A stretch of 64,000 bases of DNA from Acidobacteriota bacterium (GCA_021779935.1 JAJXZT010000064.1:188167-252166), one strand, 5' to 3'. Positions 1 through 8,830 are shown, counted from the stretch's first letter. Notes: generated by a model not told the origin, from the sequence alone. Made by a program: numbers and translations.

Positions 1-469
1 ACAGGGCCGCGGTGTTGATCGCTACGTAGCCGGCAATCGCCGCCGAAAACATTCGTCTTCGCGACGTCAACGGCGAACGTCCGGCAATCCATCGGTAGAC
101 GAGATATGTCACCAGCGACCCGACAATCGCCATGTTGAAACAATTCGCGCCAAGTGCGGTGATGCCGCCGTCGCCGAAGAAGAACGCCTGGATCGTGAGC
201 GCCACGGAGATTGCGAGGATGGAACCCCAGGGGCCGAGCACGACGGTGGTCACCCCCATGCCGACGGCATGGCCTGTGGTGCCGCCGGGCAGCGGCAAGT
301 TGAACATCATGATGACAAAACTGAATGCGGAGAAAACCGAAATCAGGGGAATAACCCGCGTATGAAGCTGTCGCCGAATCTTCCGCAGGGACACATACCA
401 GAACGGAGCCGCTCCGCCGTAAAGTACGACGCAAGTTGCCGGGCTCAGGTATCCATCGGGAATGTGCAT
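1..469 (-). CDS. cbiM: CbiM/NikM-type cobalt or nickel ECF transporter membrane component (partial)
   Basis: Translation from the ATG whose complement is at 467-469 begins MHIPDGYLSP, the near-invariant N-terminus of CbiM/NikM proteins, in which the N-terminal Met-His forms part of the metal site. It stays open for 156 codons to the window edge, so the C-terminal part is missing. A conserved stretch rich in GGTTGHAVG and later FFGDGGITALGAN is visible, along with several hydrophobic helices. In the family, this subunit is the substrate-specific membrane part of an energy-coupling-factor importer for Co2+ or Ni2+. Which metal cannot be told here because the partner genes lie outside. It is divergent from the blaI-like gene across about 115 bp. 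Confidence 0.9.
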   Translation of the reverse strand, partial: MHIPDGYLSPATCVVLYGGAAPFWYVSLRKIRRQLHTRVIPLISVFSAFSFVIMMFNLPLPGGTTGHAVGMGVTTVVLGPWGSILAISVALTIQAFFFGDGGITALGANCFNMAIVGSLVTYLVYRWIAGRSPLTSRRRMFSAAIAGYVAINTAAL

Positions 470-500
470 GATCGTTTTGTCCTGATACGAATTCTAAATA

Positions 501-580
501 TACAGACTGTTCGTGTGCGACACGTGAGTTACTTCACGCGATACGGTTGCGGAGGTTGCCCGCGAACCCATACAATCTGT
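501..580. promoter_or_regulatory. Two TACA-N3-TGT boxes, candidate BlaI-type operators
   Basis: The spacer between cbiM and the blaI-like gene contains TACAGACTGT at 501-510 and TACAATCTGT at 571-580, two similar boxes exactly 70 bp apart; the second ends five bases before the repressor's ATG. BlaI/MecI/CopY operators have dyads of the form TACA..TGTA, so these may be autoregulatory sites. The match is approximate and the assignment is inference. Confidence 0.35.
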
Positions 581-584
581 GCCC

Positions 585-1025
585 ATGCACAGTTGGCGCG
601 GTCCCTGGGGCCGCAAGGACAAATACGGCAAGCTCTCCGGGGTGCAGCTTGGCGAACTGGAGAAGGCCGTCATGGAGTTGATGTGGACGCGCGGCGAATG
701 CACGGTCCGCGATCTGCACGCGGGGTTTGCGCAATCACACGCGTACACAACGATCATGACGACGCTCGACCGGCTGCACAAAAAGGGCCTGCTCGATCGC
801 CATAAGCAGGGCAAGGCGTTCTGCTATTCGGCGCGGCTCACGAAGCCCGAGCTCGAAGAGGCGATGGCGCGCGACCTGGTCAACATGCTGCTGACCGAAG
901 GCAGCGCGCAGAGCCTGCTCTCGTGTTTTGTCGACGCCATCGGCGAGCATGATGCCGAGTTGCTGCGCGAACTGGAAGAGGAAGTTCGCCGCCGCCGCGC
1001 CGGTCTTGAAGAGGAGGGCAAATGA
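585..1025 (+). CDS. BlaI/MecI/CopY family transcriptional repressor
   Basis: A 146-residue protein with an N-terminal winged helix (LGELEKAVMELMW onward) followed by a charged, helical C-terminal dimerisation segment, the layout of BlaI/MecI repressors. In that family the repressor binds its own promoter and is cleaved or released when the membrane protease partner is activated. The next gene encodes an M56 protease and overlaps this one by four bases (ATGA), so the two are translationally coupled. An in-frame GTG at 579 is an alternative start; the ATG at 585 is preferred. What signal it answers is not shown; beta-lactam sensing should not be assumed. Confidence 0.85.
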   Translation: MHSWRGPWGRKDKYGKLSGVQLGELEKAVMELMWTRGECTVRDLHAGFAQSHAYTTIMTTLDRLHKKGLLDRHKQGKAFCYSARLTKPELEEAMARDLVNMLLTEGSAQSLLSCFVDAIGEHDAELLRELEEEVRRRRAGLEEEGK

Positions 1026-2005
1026 CGATGTACACGTTGATCGGCATCTTCATGGCCCTGACTTGCTCCATGTGCTTCGCACTCTGCGTCAGCCTGCTGC
1101 TGAACGCCGCGTGGCCGCTGCTGCGGCGCCTCGGCGGATCGCTCGGGCCGGTGGCCGAGTCGCGCTTCTGGTTTCTTGTCGCCGCCACTCCGGCGATGGC
1201 CGCCGTGATGGCCGCGCTGCTTACGGCGCTTCCTTCTTATATCCGCTACGAACCGCAACCGGCAGAGCGCGAATTGGGCGCGCTGCTGTGGCTGACGACG
1301 GCGATTGCCATCGGCATCATGCTGCGAGCCGCGTGGAACTTCACGCGGTCGGCATGGCTGCTCAGCCGGATGCCGGCGGTGATGGCGGACGATTGCTCCG
1401 CAAGCGGACGCGCGCGCAAGGCTTCTTACACGCTGGTCAGCAAAAGCGGCGTGCTGGCCGTGTTTGGACTCTTCCGCCAGCGCATCCTCGTCTCGGAGCA
1501 GATCGAACGGATGCTGCATGACGACGAACTGGCGGCCGCGCTGGCGCATGAAGACGCTCACGCGGAGGCGCATCATAACTTTGTCCGGCTGCTGCTCTGC
1601 TTCGCGCTCGATCTCGCGGCCTTCGCGCCGTTCAAGCGCCGGGTGGAACAGGCGTGGCGCGAGGCAATCGAGATGGCCGCCGACCTGACGGCGATCCGAC
1701 GGGGCAACAGCGCCATTTCACTCTCGTCGGCGCTGGTGAAGGTCTCGCGGCAACGGATGCCGGGAGAGATATCTGCGCACCTGGTCTCCGCGTTCGCACC
1801 ACAGCGCTGCTCTCATCTCGAACGGCGCGTGCGCAGCCTGCTGGCCTACTGCGGAGACGAACCGAAAGCCTCGTCTCCACGATTCGGAGTGACGCTACTT
1901 GGGTTCGCCGTCGGCCCGGTGTTCCTGCTGACTCTGGCGTTCTTCCTGAGCCGCACGCCAGTGCTCGCCGGAGCGCATCATGTGCTGGAAGCGATGATGC
2001 GGTAG
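1022..2005 (+). CDS. M56 family (BlaR1/MecR1-like) membrane metalloprotease
   Basis: 327 residues with hydrophobic segments near residues 4-30, 48-72 and 85-103 and a C-terminal one near 295-315. The zinc-protease motif HEDAH lies at residues 176-180, and EMAAD follows further downstream, as in M56 peptidases. BlaR1 proteins carry an additional extracellular penicillin-binding domain and are about twice as long; that domain is absent here, so the sensor input is unknown. Overlap with the upstream repressor gene supports a two-gene signalling cassette in which the protease inactivates the repressor. Confidence 0.85.
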   Translation: MTMYTLIGIFMALTCSMCFALCVSLLLNAAWPLLRRLGGSLGPVAESRFWFLVAATPAMAAVMAALLTALPSYIRYEPQPAERELGALLWLTTAIAIGIMLRAAWNFTRSAWLLSRMPAVMADDCSASGRARKASYTLVSKSGVLAVFGLFRQRILVSEQIERMLHDDELAAALAHEDAHAEAHHNFVRLLLCFALDLAAFAPFKRRVEQAWREAIEMAADLTAIRRGNSAISLSSALVKVSRQRMPGEISAHLVSAFAPQRCSHLERRVRSLLAYCGDEPKASSPRFGVTLLGFAVGPVFLLTLAFFLSRTPVLAGAHHVLEAMMR

Positions 2006-2006
2006 A

Positions 2007-2043
2007 CCCACGTTATCGGCCAACAGAAGGCCGCGAACGTGGG
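2007..2043. repeat. 37-bp palindromic REP-like element, copy 1
   Basis: CCCACGTT at the left end is the reverse complement of AACGTGGG at the right end, with an inner GGCC/GGCC pair, so the unit can fold into one long hairpin. It begins two bases after the M56 stop codon. A copy in the same orientation at 2977-3013 differs only in the loop. Confidence 0.8.
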
Positions 2044-2052
2044 GCATCCGAA

Positions 2053-2109
2053 AGAAGTTTCGAGTTTCCAGTTTCGAGTCTCGAGAAAAGCAAGGACAAC
2101 AGCAAAAGC
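2053..2109. repeat. Intergenic TTTCGAG / AAAGC module, copy 1
   Basis: Degenerate tandem copies of GTTTCGA(G) are followed by an AAAAGCAAGGACAACAGC stretch. Related modules occur at 3223-3267 and 6384-6426, and a short one near 36776. Read on the minus strand, the A-rich half follows the hairpin at 2116-2144 and may act as a T-rich terminator tail. Confidence 0.6.
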
Positions 2110-2110
2110 A

Positions 2111-2144
2111 AAATACCCCACCCTTCGCGATGCTCAGGGTGGGG
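2111..2144 (-). terminator. Terminator-like hairpin after the ICMT-like gene
   Basis: CCCCACCCT (2116-2124) pairs with AGGGTGGGG (2136-2144) over nine bases with an 11-base loop. On the minus strand the stem is followed by TATTTTGCTTTTGC. It lies 14 bases beyond the stop codon of the leftward methyltransferase gene. Confidence 0.65.
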
Positions 2145-2157
2145 CAGCCGCAGCAAC

Positions 2158-2727
2158 TTAATAGACGTAAGGCACAAGGCAGCGCGTTGAGCGGCGATAC
2201 TCTGCGTATTCCTGCCCGAAGGCTTCCATCAGAGCCGACTCTTCCACGCGAATCCTGTACAACACCACCGCCGTAATCGGCACGACGACCACGACAAGGC
2301 CGATCCAGTTGCCCATGCTCAGTGCGAGCGCAAGAAAAGCCAGCAGCAATCCGGTATACGAAGGATGGCGGATGTGTTTGTAGAGGCCCTCGCGCACAAT
2401 CGTGTGACCCGCCTGGATGGCGACGTTGGAGGTGAAGAAACGTCCCAAGGTCAGGATGGCCATGGTGCGAATGACGAGTCCCGCGATCAGCAAGGCCAAA
2501 CTCAGCAACAACAACCAGGTCGTGGGAACTGGAATCCTCGCCGGGACGCGCGCGGCAAGAAGCGAGCCGGCGACGAGCGCAAGAGCGATGACGATCCAGA
2601 GAGCGGCGTGCGAACCGCGGTCGCGAACCGAGGAAGTTGCGCGCTTGGCTCGCGTCATGACCTGTAGAACGATCTCGGCGACGGGCCAGAGAACAGCGAC
2701 GATGAGAAAGAGTCTAGAGAGAAGCAT
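2158..2727 (-). CDS. Isoprenylcysteine carboxyl methyltransferase-like membrane protein
   Basis: 189 residues with about five hydrophobic segments. It carries the motif GLYKHIRHPSYTG near residue 115 and a C-terminal RxxxEE..L..FG.EY.EY region, hallmarks of the ICMT/PEMT fold, which methylates small substrates at the membrane using S-adenosylmethionine. Bacterial members act on diverse substrates, so no specific reaction can be named. The gene stands alone, flanked on both sides by a copy of the 37-bp palindromic element and by repeat-rich spacers, which makes it look like an isolated unit between the M56 gene and the phosphatase gene. Confidence 0.8.
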   Translation of the reverse strand: MLLSRLFLIVAVLWPVAEIVLQVMTRAKRATSSVRDRGSHAALWIVIALALVAGSLLAARVPARIPVPTTWLLLLSLALLIAGLVIRTMAILTLGRFFTSNVAIQAGHTIVREGLYKHIRHPSYTGLLLAFLALALSMGNWIGLVVVVVPITAVVLYRIRVEESALMEAFGQEYAEYRRSTRCLVPYVY

Positions 2728-2976
2728 CGATCGCCTCCCGCGCCAGTGTACTCGTTCGCGCCTTGATCACGGTTTGTATCCATGGGAGGTACCCCCCTTT
2801 TTTCGATACTTTGTTTTCAAATAGATACGAACTTTTCCCTGCAAATATTACAAAACAAAGAGGTTAGAGGTTAAATATTTGAAAAGAAAGCGCTTAGCGA
2901 AGGAGCCAGGTGCTAGGTATTAGGTACTAGAAAGAACAAAACCCGCGTTGAGTCGGCGGATTGGGCTTGGCATATC

Positions 2977-3013
2977 CCCACGTTATCGGCCAACAGCGGG
3001 CCGCGAACGTGGG
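2977..3013. repeat. 37-bp palindromic REP-like element, copy 2
   Basis: Same sequence as 2007-2043 except in the loop (AGCGGG here, AGAAGG there), with the complementary arms CCCACGTT/AACGTGGG conserved. The two copies are about 970 bp apart in direct orientation. Confidence 0.8.
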
Positions 3014-3059
3014 CACCCACTGTGATCCGCTGCTGAGCTGCTGAAAGGTAGAAGCAAAA

Positions 3060-3083
3060 GCAAAAACCCGCACTGGGCGGGTT
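3060..3083 (-). terminator. Rho-independent terminator for the HAD phosphatase gene
   Basis: AACCCGC (3065-3071) pairs with GCGGGTT (3077-3083) around a five-base loop; on the minus strand the stem runs into TTTTTGCTTTTGC. It lies about 190 bases beyond the phosphatase stop codon. Confidence 0.6.
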
Positions 3084-3222
3084 CGGTGGTTTTCTCTACC
3101 TACTTCTATTGTGACAGATCGATGGGGGAAAAGGTGACATCGAAATGGAAACTCTATTTGCTTTGTTTTGAAATAGCTGGGGGAAATGTGTGACCAAGAA
3201 CCTCTTGACACGTGACAAAGAC

Positions 3223-3267
3223 AGTTTCGAGTTTCGAGTTTCGAGAAAAGCAAAGACAAAAGCAATA
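3223..3267. repeat. Intergenic TTTCGAG / AAAGC module, copy 2
   Basis: Three TTTCGAG units followed by AAAAGCAAAGACAAAAGC, ending three bases from the phosphatase stop codon. It has the same order and orientation as the module at 2053-2109. Confidence 0.65.
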
Positions 3268-3269
3268 GG

Positions 3270-4013
3270 TCAGTCGGTGAAGCCTTCTCGGGAGGGTACC
3301 TGTGTGCTCTCGCGGCGGGGAGCGGGGAAGCCGAGGGCTTCGGCCCATTCCTCGACAGTGTCAACGAGGACGTCGGGCGGGTGGGCCTTGAGCGTCTCCG
3401 GCGAGAAGCCGTAGGTGACGCCGAGCGACCACATGCCGGAGTTGCGCGCGGTGAGCACGTCGTTGTGCGAGTCTCCGATCATGATGGCTTCGTCGGGGCG
3501 CGTACCGGTTTCTTTCAAGAGAGTGACGGCGCCGAGCGGGTCGGGCTTCTTGGTGTCGAAGCTGTTGCCGCCGTAGATCTGGACGAAGAAGGGCGCGAGG
3601 CCGAGTCCTTCGCAGATGCCGCGCGAGGGGCCGACGGGCTTGTTGGAGAGGACGGCCATCTGGAGGCGTCCGTTGGCGGCGGCGTGGATGCGGGCGAGGA
3701 CGTCGAGGACGCCGGGATAGTAATACGTGTTTTCGAGCTTGTGCTCGCGGTAGTAGGTCATGAAGAAGCGCAGGGCTTCCTGGAGATAGTCCTCGTCCTG
3801 GGGATCGCCAAGGGAGCGGCGCATGAGCATGGGCGCGCCGTCGCCGATGTAGCTGGCGACGACTTCGACGGGGAGCTCGGGGCGGCCGTAGTGACGCAGG
3901 GTGGCGTTGACGGCGTGGGCGAGGTCCAATTCGGAATCGACAAGAGTGCCATCGAGGTCGAAAACCAGAAGTTTGAGCCTATCTGCGGGAATCGAACGGG
4001 TTACGCGAATCAT
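3270..4013 (-). CDS. HAD-family hydrolase, phosphoglycolate phosphatase-like
   Basis: 247 residues from the ATG at 4013; a longer upstream frame exists but would run into the divergent bkd promoter. Motif I FDLDGTLVDS near residues 16-25, motif II in AVLSNKP, and motif III GDSHNDV are all present, with the helical cap domain between I and II, as in Gph phosphatases. These remove phosphate from 2-phosphoglycolate or related small phosphoesters in the cytoplasm. The substrate cannot be read from sequence. The gene is divergent from the E1 gene, leaving a 154-bp shared promoter region. Confidence 0.85.
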   Translation of the reverse strand: MIRVTRSIPADRLKLLVFDLDGTLVDSELDLAHAVNATLRHYGRPELPVEVVASYIGDGAPMLMRRSLGDPQDEDYLQEALRFFMTYYREHKLENTYYYPGVLDVLARIHAAANGRLQMAVLSNKPVGPSRGICEGLGLAPFFVQIYGGNSFDTKKPDPLGAVTLLKETGTRPDEAIMIGDSHNDVLTARNSGMWSLGVTYGFSPETLKAHPPDVLVDTVEEWAEALGFPAPRRESTQVPSREGFTD

Positions 4014-4167
4014 CTTATCTCCAGTATAACGATGATCGAACGGTGGCCGGAGACTCATCTCGGTTTTGTCGCACAAATCGTTTACAATAAGCGGTTCTTT
4101 TCCGACGCAACAGGTCCGGTGGTGCGGTGGGGCATCCGCGGACATTATCCAATTCAGAGGAATCAGC

Positions 4168-6381
4168 ATGGCAACGAAACCAGCGCAGAAGTCCGCTCGT
4201 AATGGCGGCGCAGTCTCGACGGCGGAAGCGACCTACGAGGGCCTGACGAGAGAACAACTCGTGGAGATTTACCGGCTGATGTTCCTGTCGCGGCGGCTGG
4301 ACGACAGGGAGATTCTGCTGAAGCGGCAACAGAAAGTGTTTTTCCAGATATCCGGTGCGGGACACGAAGCTCTGCTGGTGGCGGCGGGGATGAACCTGCG
4401 GTCGGGGATCGACTGGGCGTATCCCTATTACAGGGATCGCGCGCTGTGCCTGGCGCTGGGCATGACTCCGGTGGAACAACTGCTGCAGGCGGTGGGCGCA
4501 GCCGATGACCCGGCGTCGGGTGGAAGACAGATGCCTTCGCACTGGGGCAACAAGCGGCTAAATATCGTGACGCAATCGTCGCCGACAGGAACACAGTTCC
4601 TACAGGCGGTGGGATGCGCGGAGGCCGGGCGCTACTTCAATCAGCATCCGAAAGCGGCGGCCAAGGCAGATGGCGACTACAGGCAGTTCAAGGATGTGAT
4701 TCACCACGAAGATGAAGTGGTGTACGTCTCGACGGGCGATGGAACGACGTCGCAGGGAGAGTTCTGGGAGTCGCTGAATACGGCGGCGAACAAGAAGCTG
4801 CCGCTGCTGTACGTGGTGGAAGACAACGAATACGCAATCTCGGTTCCGGTGGAAGTGAACACGGCGGGCGGAAATATCAGCCGCCTGGTGGTGGGCTTCC
4901 CGAACTTCCATTTCGAAGAAGTGGACGGCACGGACCCGATTGCAAGCTATGCGGCGATGCGGCGCGCGGTGGAGCATATCCACGCGGGCAACGGGCCGGC
5001 GCTGGTGCATGGACACGTGATCAGGCCGTACTCACACTCGCTGTCGGACGACGAGAAGCTGTACCGCCCGGAGTGCGAGCGCCAGGACGAAGCGCAGCGC
5101 GACCCGATCTCGAAGTTCCAACTGTTCCTGGTGCGAGAAGGAATCCTGGACGAGAAGGCGATTGAAGAGCTGGAAAAACAGGTGGAGGCGGAAGTGATAG
5201 CGGCGGCCGACGAGGCGCTGCGAGCGGCGTTCCCGGCGAAGGAAAGCTACGCGAAGTATGTGTATTCGGAAGAACTGAATCCGACGTCGGAAGCGTTCGC
5301 GACGAAGGCGCACTGGGAGTTGACACAGGAAGGGCCGGCAAAGGGTGGAGCCGAAAAGACGATGGCCGACCTGATTAATACCTGCCTGCGCGACGAGATG
5401 AAACGCGATCCGCGAATCGTGATGTTTGGCGAGGACGTGGCGGATTGTTCGCGGGAAGAGTACCTGGAGAAAAAGCAGGTCAAGGGCAAGGGCGGCGTTT
5501 TCAAACTGACAGCGGGTTTGCAGCATGCATTTGGATCGGACAGGGTGTTCAATTCACCGCTGGCGGAGGCGAACATCGTGGGCCGTGCGGTGGGCATGGC
5601 GACGCGTGGATTGAAGCCGGTGGTGGAGATACAGTTCTTCGACTACATCTGGCCGGCGATGCAGCAACTGAGGAACGAAATGCCGCTGATACGGTGGCGG
5701 TCGAATAACGCATTCTCGTGTCCGGCGGTGGTGCGGGTGGCGATTGGCGGATACCTGACGGGCGGCGCGATTTATCACTCGCAGTGCGGCGAAAGCATTT
5801 TCACGCACACGCCGGGAATGCGGGTGGCGTATCCCTCGAACGCACTGGACGCGGCGGGACTGCTGCGCACGGCGATTCGATGCGACGACCCGGTGTTGTT
5901 CATGGAGCACAAGCGGCTGTATCGCGAACCGTTCGGACGGTCTCCGTATCCGGGGCCGGATTACATGATTCCGTTCGGCAAGGCGAAGGTCGTACGCGAA
6001 GGCAAGGACCTGACGGTCATCACATATGGAGCGACGGTGCCGAGGGCTCTACAGGCAGCGCAGCGGTTGGAACGCGACCACGGAGTGAATGCGGAAATCG
6101 TCGACCTGCGGACGCTAAGCCCGTATGACTGGGATGCAATCGCGACGTCGGTGACGAAGACGAACCGGGTGCTGGTGCTGCACGAAGACATGCTGAGCTG
6201 GGGATACGGCGCGGAAATCGCGGCAAGAATCGCAAGCGATCTCTTCGACGAACTGGACGCTCCGGTGAAGCGGTTGGCAGCAAAAGACACTTTCGTGGCG
6301 TATCAGCCGATCCTGGAGGATGTGATTCTGCCGCAGGCGGAAGACATTCTGGGGGCGATGGTGGAGCTTTCCAAATACTAG
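4168..6381 (+). CDS. 2-oxoisovalerate (branched-chain 2-oxoacid) dehydrogenase E1, alpha-beta fusion
   Basis: 737 residues. The start at 4168 follows an AGAGGAA ribosome site. The first ~350 residues are an E1-alpha domain with the thiamine diphosphate motif ([14 protein letters not shown]); after a linker, the second half from about residue 390 is an E1-beta domain ([34 protein letters not shown]). E1 decarboxylates branched-chain 2-oxoacids and passes the acyl group to the lipoyl E2. In most bacteria alpha and beta are separate genes; the fused form is known from Bacteroidetes and Acidobacteria. E2 and E3 genes are not adjacent. Pyruvate dehydrogenase-like specificity is less likely but not excluded. 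Confidence 0.88.
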   Translation: MATKPAQKSARNGGAVSTAEATYEGLTREQLVEIYRLMFLSRRLDDREILLKRQQKVFFQISGAGHEALLVAAGMNLRSGIDWAYPYYRDRALCLALGMTPVEQLLQAVGAADDPASGGRQMPSHWGNKRLNIVTQSSPTGTQFLQAVGCAEAGRYFNQHPKAAAKADGDYRQFKDVIHHEDEVVYVSTGDGTTSQGEFWESLNTAANKKLPLLYVVEDNEYAISVPVEVNTAGGNISRLVVGFPNFHFEEVDGTDPIASYAAMRRAVEHIHAGNGPALVHGHVIRPYSHSLSDDEKLYRPECERQDEAQRDPISKFQLFLVREGILDEKAIEELEKQVEAEVIAAADEALRAAFPAKESYAKYVYSEELNPTSEAFATKAHWELTQEGPAKGGAEKTMADLINTCLRDEMKRDPRIVMFGEDVADCSREEYLEKKQVKGKGGVFKLTAGLQHAFGSDRVFNSPLAEANIVGRAVGMATRGLKPVVEIQFFDYIWPAMQQLRNEMPLIRWRSNNAFSCPAVVRVAIGGYLTGGAIYHSQCGESIFTHTPGMRVAYPSNALDAAGLLRTAIRCDDPVLFMEHKRLYREPFGRSPYPGPDYMIPFGKAKVVREGKDLTVITYGATVPRALQAAQRLERDHGVNAEIVDLRTLSPYDWDAIATSVTKTNRVLVLHEDMLSWGYGAEIAARIASDLFDELDAPVKRLAAKDTFVAYQPILEDVILPQAEDILGAMVELSKY

Positions 6382-6383
6382 GA

Positions 6384-6426
6384 AGAAGTTTCGAGTTTCA
6401 AGTTTCAAGTTTCGAGAAAGAAACAA
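6384..6426. repeat. Intergenic TTTCGAG / AAAG module, copy 3
   Basis: Directly follows the bkd E1 stop: GTTTCGAGTTTCAAGTTTCA and a further TTTCGAG, then AAAGAAACAAGAG and a hairpin. The module-tail-hairpin order matches copies 1 and 2 when read on one strand. Confidence 0.6.
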
Positions 6427-6428
6427 GA

Positions 6429-6452
6429 GGCACGGCGCGGGCCGTGCCTTTT
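6429..6452. terminator. Bidirectional terminator between E1 and the dehydrogenase-like gene
   Basis: GGCACGGC (6429-6436) pairs with GCCGTGCC (6441-6448) around a GCGG loop and is followed by TTTT on the plus strand. The minus strand runs into CTTGTTTCTTTC. It sits between convergent genes. Confidence 0.75.
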
Positions 6453-6471
6453 GCTTTGGATGGAAAAGCGA

Positions 6472-7623
6472 TCAGGCTTCCTTTGCCTCGTAGGCGATGT
6501 TGATGCCGCGGGCGGCCATTTCGGCGAGGAACTGCGGAGCGGGGATGTCGCGCTCCTGGAGGATGGCGCCGCGTTTCACGACCTCGCCCGTGACAAGCAT
6601 CTGGAGGACGACGCTGGCGGGCCAGGCGGTGGTGCGCATCATGGAGGTCAGTTTTGTCCTGGGATCGAGTTTATCGACAAGTGTAAATGAATGGACGAGA
6701 AGACCCTTGACGGCCTCGATGCGCATGACGGTGACGTCGGGCGAATTGCCGGAGAACTTGTCGAGCATGAGATCGGCCATAAGGGCACGCGGGGAGATGG
6801 ACACCTTGCCGATCTTGCGCGGCTCCTTCGAGAAGAGGCCGAAGTCGTAAAGGGTGCGGATTTTGGCGGCGTGGCCGGGGTAACGCAGGGTCTTTTCGAA
6901 GCACTCTCCGACCTTGCCGGCAAAGGTTTCCGGGAGCGTGGAGGTTCCGCCGGAGGTGTGGAAGGCTTCGAGTTCGGGGAAGCCGGGGATGCGGAAGTCC
7001 TCGATTTCCGTAAGCGGTTCGATGAGAGTGCGGCGGCCTTTGCGGAGAATCATGGCCGGCTCAGCGTATTCGTTGATGAGCCCTTCGACGGAAAAAACGA
7101 GCTGGTAGTGGAAGGGCGCATGAGGATCCTGCGGGAGTCCACCAACGTAGATTTTGAGGGCGTCGGCGCGTCCGCCGATGCGGCGCATGAGTTCGCCGCC
7201 GAGGATGGAGGCCATGCCGGGAGAGAGGCCGCAGTCGGGTGCGAGGCGCACACCTTTTTTCGCGGCCTGTGCGTCAAGGGCAAGCTCCTGGCGGACGACG
7301 GTGTTGTTTCCACCGAGATCGGCGAAGTGGCAGCGGGCCTGAATGGCGGCCTTGGCGAGCCCAAGATTATAGAAATACGGGACTGCAGAGAGCACACCGT
7401 CGTGGCCCTTCATGAACTTGAGGACCGAGGCGGTGCTGGAGGCGTCGACGTGGGCGGCGACGACTTTCTTCGTGCGAGTGAGCTTGTTGACGCGCGCGGC
7501 GGCTTCCGTGGCGCGAGGCTTGTCGGCGTCGGCGATAGTGACGCTATCGACGCGGGCGCAGCGGGCCATGTCGTAGGCGGCGGAGGAGCCCATCATGCCG
7601 GAACCGATGACGAGAAGTTTCAT
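6472..7623 (-). CDS. Saccharopine dehydrogenase family protein
   Basis: 383 residues beginning MKLLVIGSGMMG, a Rossmann nucleotide-binding start typical of this family. It continues with DGVLSAVPYFYN, the HFADLGGNN segment and DCGLSPGMASI, which match saccharopine dehydrogenase/lysine 6-dehydrogenase-like oxidoreductases. Such enzymes catalyse NAD(P)-dependent oxidation or reduction at amine-linked carbons. It is a single gene converging on the bkd E1 gene. Whether it acts in lysine metabolism cannot be decided from context. Confidence 0.8.
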   Translation of the reverse strand: MKLLVIGSGMMGSSAAYDMARCARVDSVTIADADKPRATEAAARVNKLTRTKKVVAAHVDASSTASVLKFMKGHDGVLSAVPYFYNLGLAKAAIQARCHFADLGGNNTVVRQELALDAQAAKKGVRLAPDCGLSPGMASILGGELMRRIGGRADALKIYVGGLPQDPHAPFHYQLVFSVEGLINEYAEPAMILRKGRRTLIEPLTEIEDFRIPGFPELEAFHTSGGTSTLPETFAGKVGECFEKTLRYPGHAAKIRTLYDFGLFSKEPRKIGKVSISPRALMADLMLDKFSGNSPDVTVMRIEAVKGLLVHSFTLVDKLDPRTKLTSMMRTTAWPASVVLQMLVTGEVVKRGAILQERDIPAPQFLAEMAARGINIAYEAKEA

Positions 7624-7758
7624 GGCAAGATCCTATGGTGGCAATTTTGGAACTTTGACGAACGTACAGATTACAGCAAGAGAAGCGGGAAGGCACGGCG
7701 AAGACGTGCGGGAAGTGAGGGTGTCGATGCGGAACCGGAAAAGAAATCCGTGCGAAGC

Positions 7759-7932
7759 TTAGCCCATTGCGAGTTCGTCGGGCGTTTCCAGCGGAGTGCC
7801 ACAGGTTCGGCAGATGACGGCGGAACAGTCGCCGCACGTCATCGGATCTGAGACCTCACGCCGACAGGTCGGACAATAGAAAGGAATGCCGTCGATCTTT
7901 TCGTATTTTCCGGTGCTCGGCTTGGTTTCCAT
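7759..7932 (-). CDS. Small zinc-ribbon protein, 57 residues
   Basis: A short frame starting METKPSTGKYEKIDGIPFYC and ending at a TAA complement at 7759-7761. Three CxxC pairs (Cys20/23, Cys33/36, Cys41/44) form a compact zinc-ribbon pattern. The sequence looks like a real protein: hydrophilic, with well-spaced knuckles and no low complexity. Function unknown; related small proteins are annotated as zinc-ribbon domain proteins. It is co-directional with the dehydrogenase-like gene, 135 bp upstream of it. Confidence 0.7.
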   Translation of the reverse strand: METKPSTGKYEKIDGIPFYCPTCRREVSDPMTCGDCSAVICRTCGTPLETPDELAMG

Positions 7933-8022
7933 AATCAAGCGACTCTAGCACAACCAGTGGCGGGGTGGACGGTCAGTGTACGAAGTTTGGAAAACCGGAA
8001 CAAAGCGGGAAGGAAGCTAAAA

Positions 8023-8060
8023 AGCTGCTGAGCTACTAAGCTGCTAAGCTACTGAGCCAG
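8023..8060. repeat. GCTGCTGAG-type intergenic module
   Basis: Reads AGCTGCTGAGCTACTAAGCT then GCTAAGCTACTGAGCC. It is related to the two longer copies at 16598-16660 and 16749-16812 and to the short one near 3029. No gene is seen in this spacer. Confidence 0.55.
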
Positions 8061-8125
8061 GATGAAGGCGAATGCATAAACATTCGCGAAAAGGGATAAC
8101 AAATTAAAGAGGGGAGAGCAGGACG

Positions 8126-8830
8126 ATGGCAGGTGCGGATGGGGACGAGAAGCTGAGGCGGGAGTTCAACGAGTGGGCGGAAGAGGGCAAGGGCGAGGAG
8201 ATGGAGCGGCACCACGCGAGCATCGTGGAGCCGACCATCGCCATGATGAATCTAAAGCCCGGAGAGCGGGTGCTCGACCTGGGTTGCGGGGCCGGCTGGG
8301 CGACGCGGTTGCTGGCGCGACAGGTGGCGGGCGGCGAGCACGGGCAGGCGATCGGACTGGACATTTCGGACGAGATGATTGCGCGGGCGCGGGTGTCGTC
8401 GAAGGGCGTGGAAAACGCGATGTATGTATGGGGCTCGGCGCAGGAGATTCCGTGGCAGGAAGAGTACTTCGACAAGGTGCTGTCGGTGGAGTCGTTCTAC
8501 TACTACCCGGACCAGAGCAAAGTTCTGGAGGAAGTGCTGCGGGTGCTGGCTCCGGGAGGCGCGGCCTACATTCTCATCAATCTATATACGGACAACCCGT
8601 ACTCGCTGCGTTGGGTGGACGAACTGAAGGTCCAGGTACACGCGCGATCGGAGGCGGAGTACGTGGAGATGATGCGGCAGCACGGCTTTGAGCAGGTAGA
8701 GGCTAGGCGAGTTCCAGACGAGTCGCCAACCCCGGAGACGTATTCGGGACGATGGTTCAAGAATGCGGAAGAATTGAGAGAATTCAAGAGGATGGGAGCG
8801 CTGTTGCTGGTGGGGAGGAAGAAGCGCTGA
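8126..8830 (+). CDS. Class I SAM-dependent methyltransferase
   Basis: 234 residues. SAM-binding motif I VLDLGCGAGWATRL lies near residues 49-62, an acidic end of strand beta2 in GLDISDEM, and VLRVLAPGGAAYI marks the post-III strand, all of the UbiE/COQ5-like class I fold. An AGAGGGGAGAGC ribosome site precedes the ATG. The target is unknown. It is a single gene; its 3' end faces the DUF4097 gene across a 240-bp spacer with strong hairpins. Confidence 0.82.
   Translation: MAGADGDEKLRREFNEWAEEGKGEEMERHHASIVEPTIAMMNLKPGERVLDLGCGAGWATRLLARQVAGGEHGQAIGLDISDEMIARARVSSKGVENAMYVWGSAQEIPWQEEYFDKVLSVESFYYYPDQSKVLEEVLRVLAPGGAAYILINLYTDNPYSLRWVDELKVQVHARSEAEYVEMMRQHGFEQVEARRVPDESPTPETYSGRWFKNAEELREFKRMGALLLVGRKKR

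Larger units (their letters stand above)
2728..3269. other. Repeat-rich intergenic region without a gene
   Basis: No convincing coding frame is seen. The region holds a short imperfect repeat GTGCTAGGTATTAGGTACTAG near 2910, the second palindromic element (2977-3013), a GCTGCTGAGCTGCTGA module near 3029, a terminator hairpin (3065-3083), and a TTTCGAG module (3223-3267). Two similar segments, TTTGTTTTCAAATAG near 2811 and TTTGTTTTGAAATAG near 3161, recur. Confidence 0.6.
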
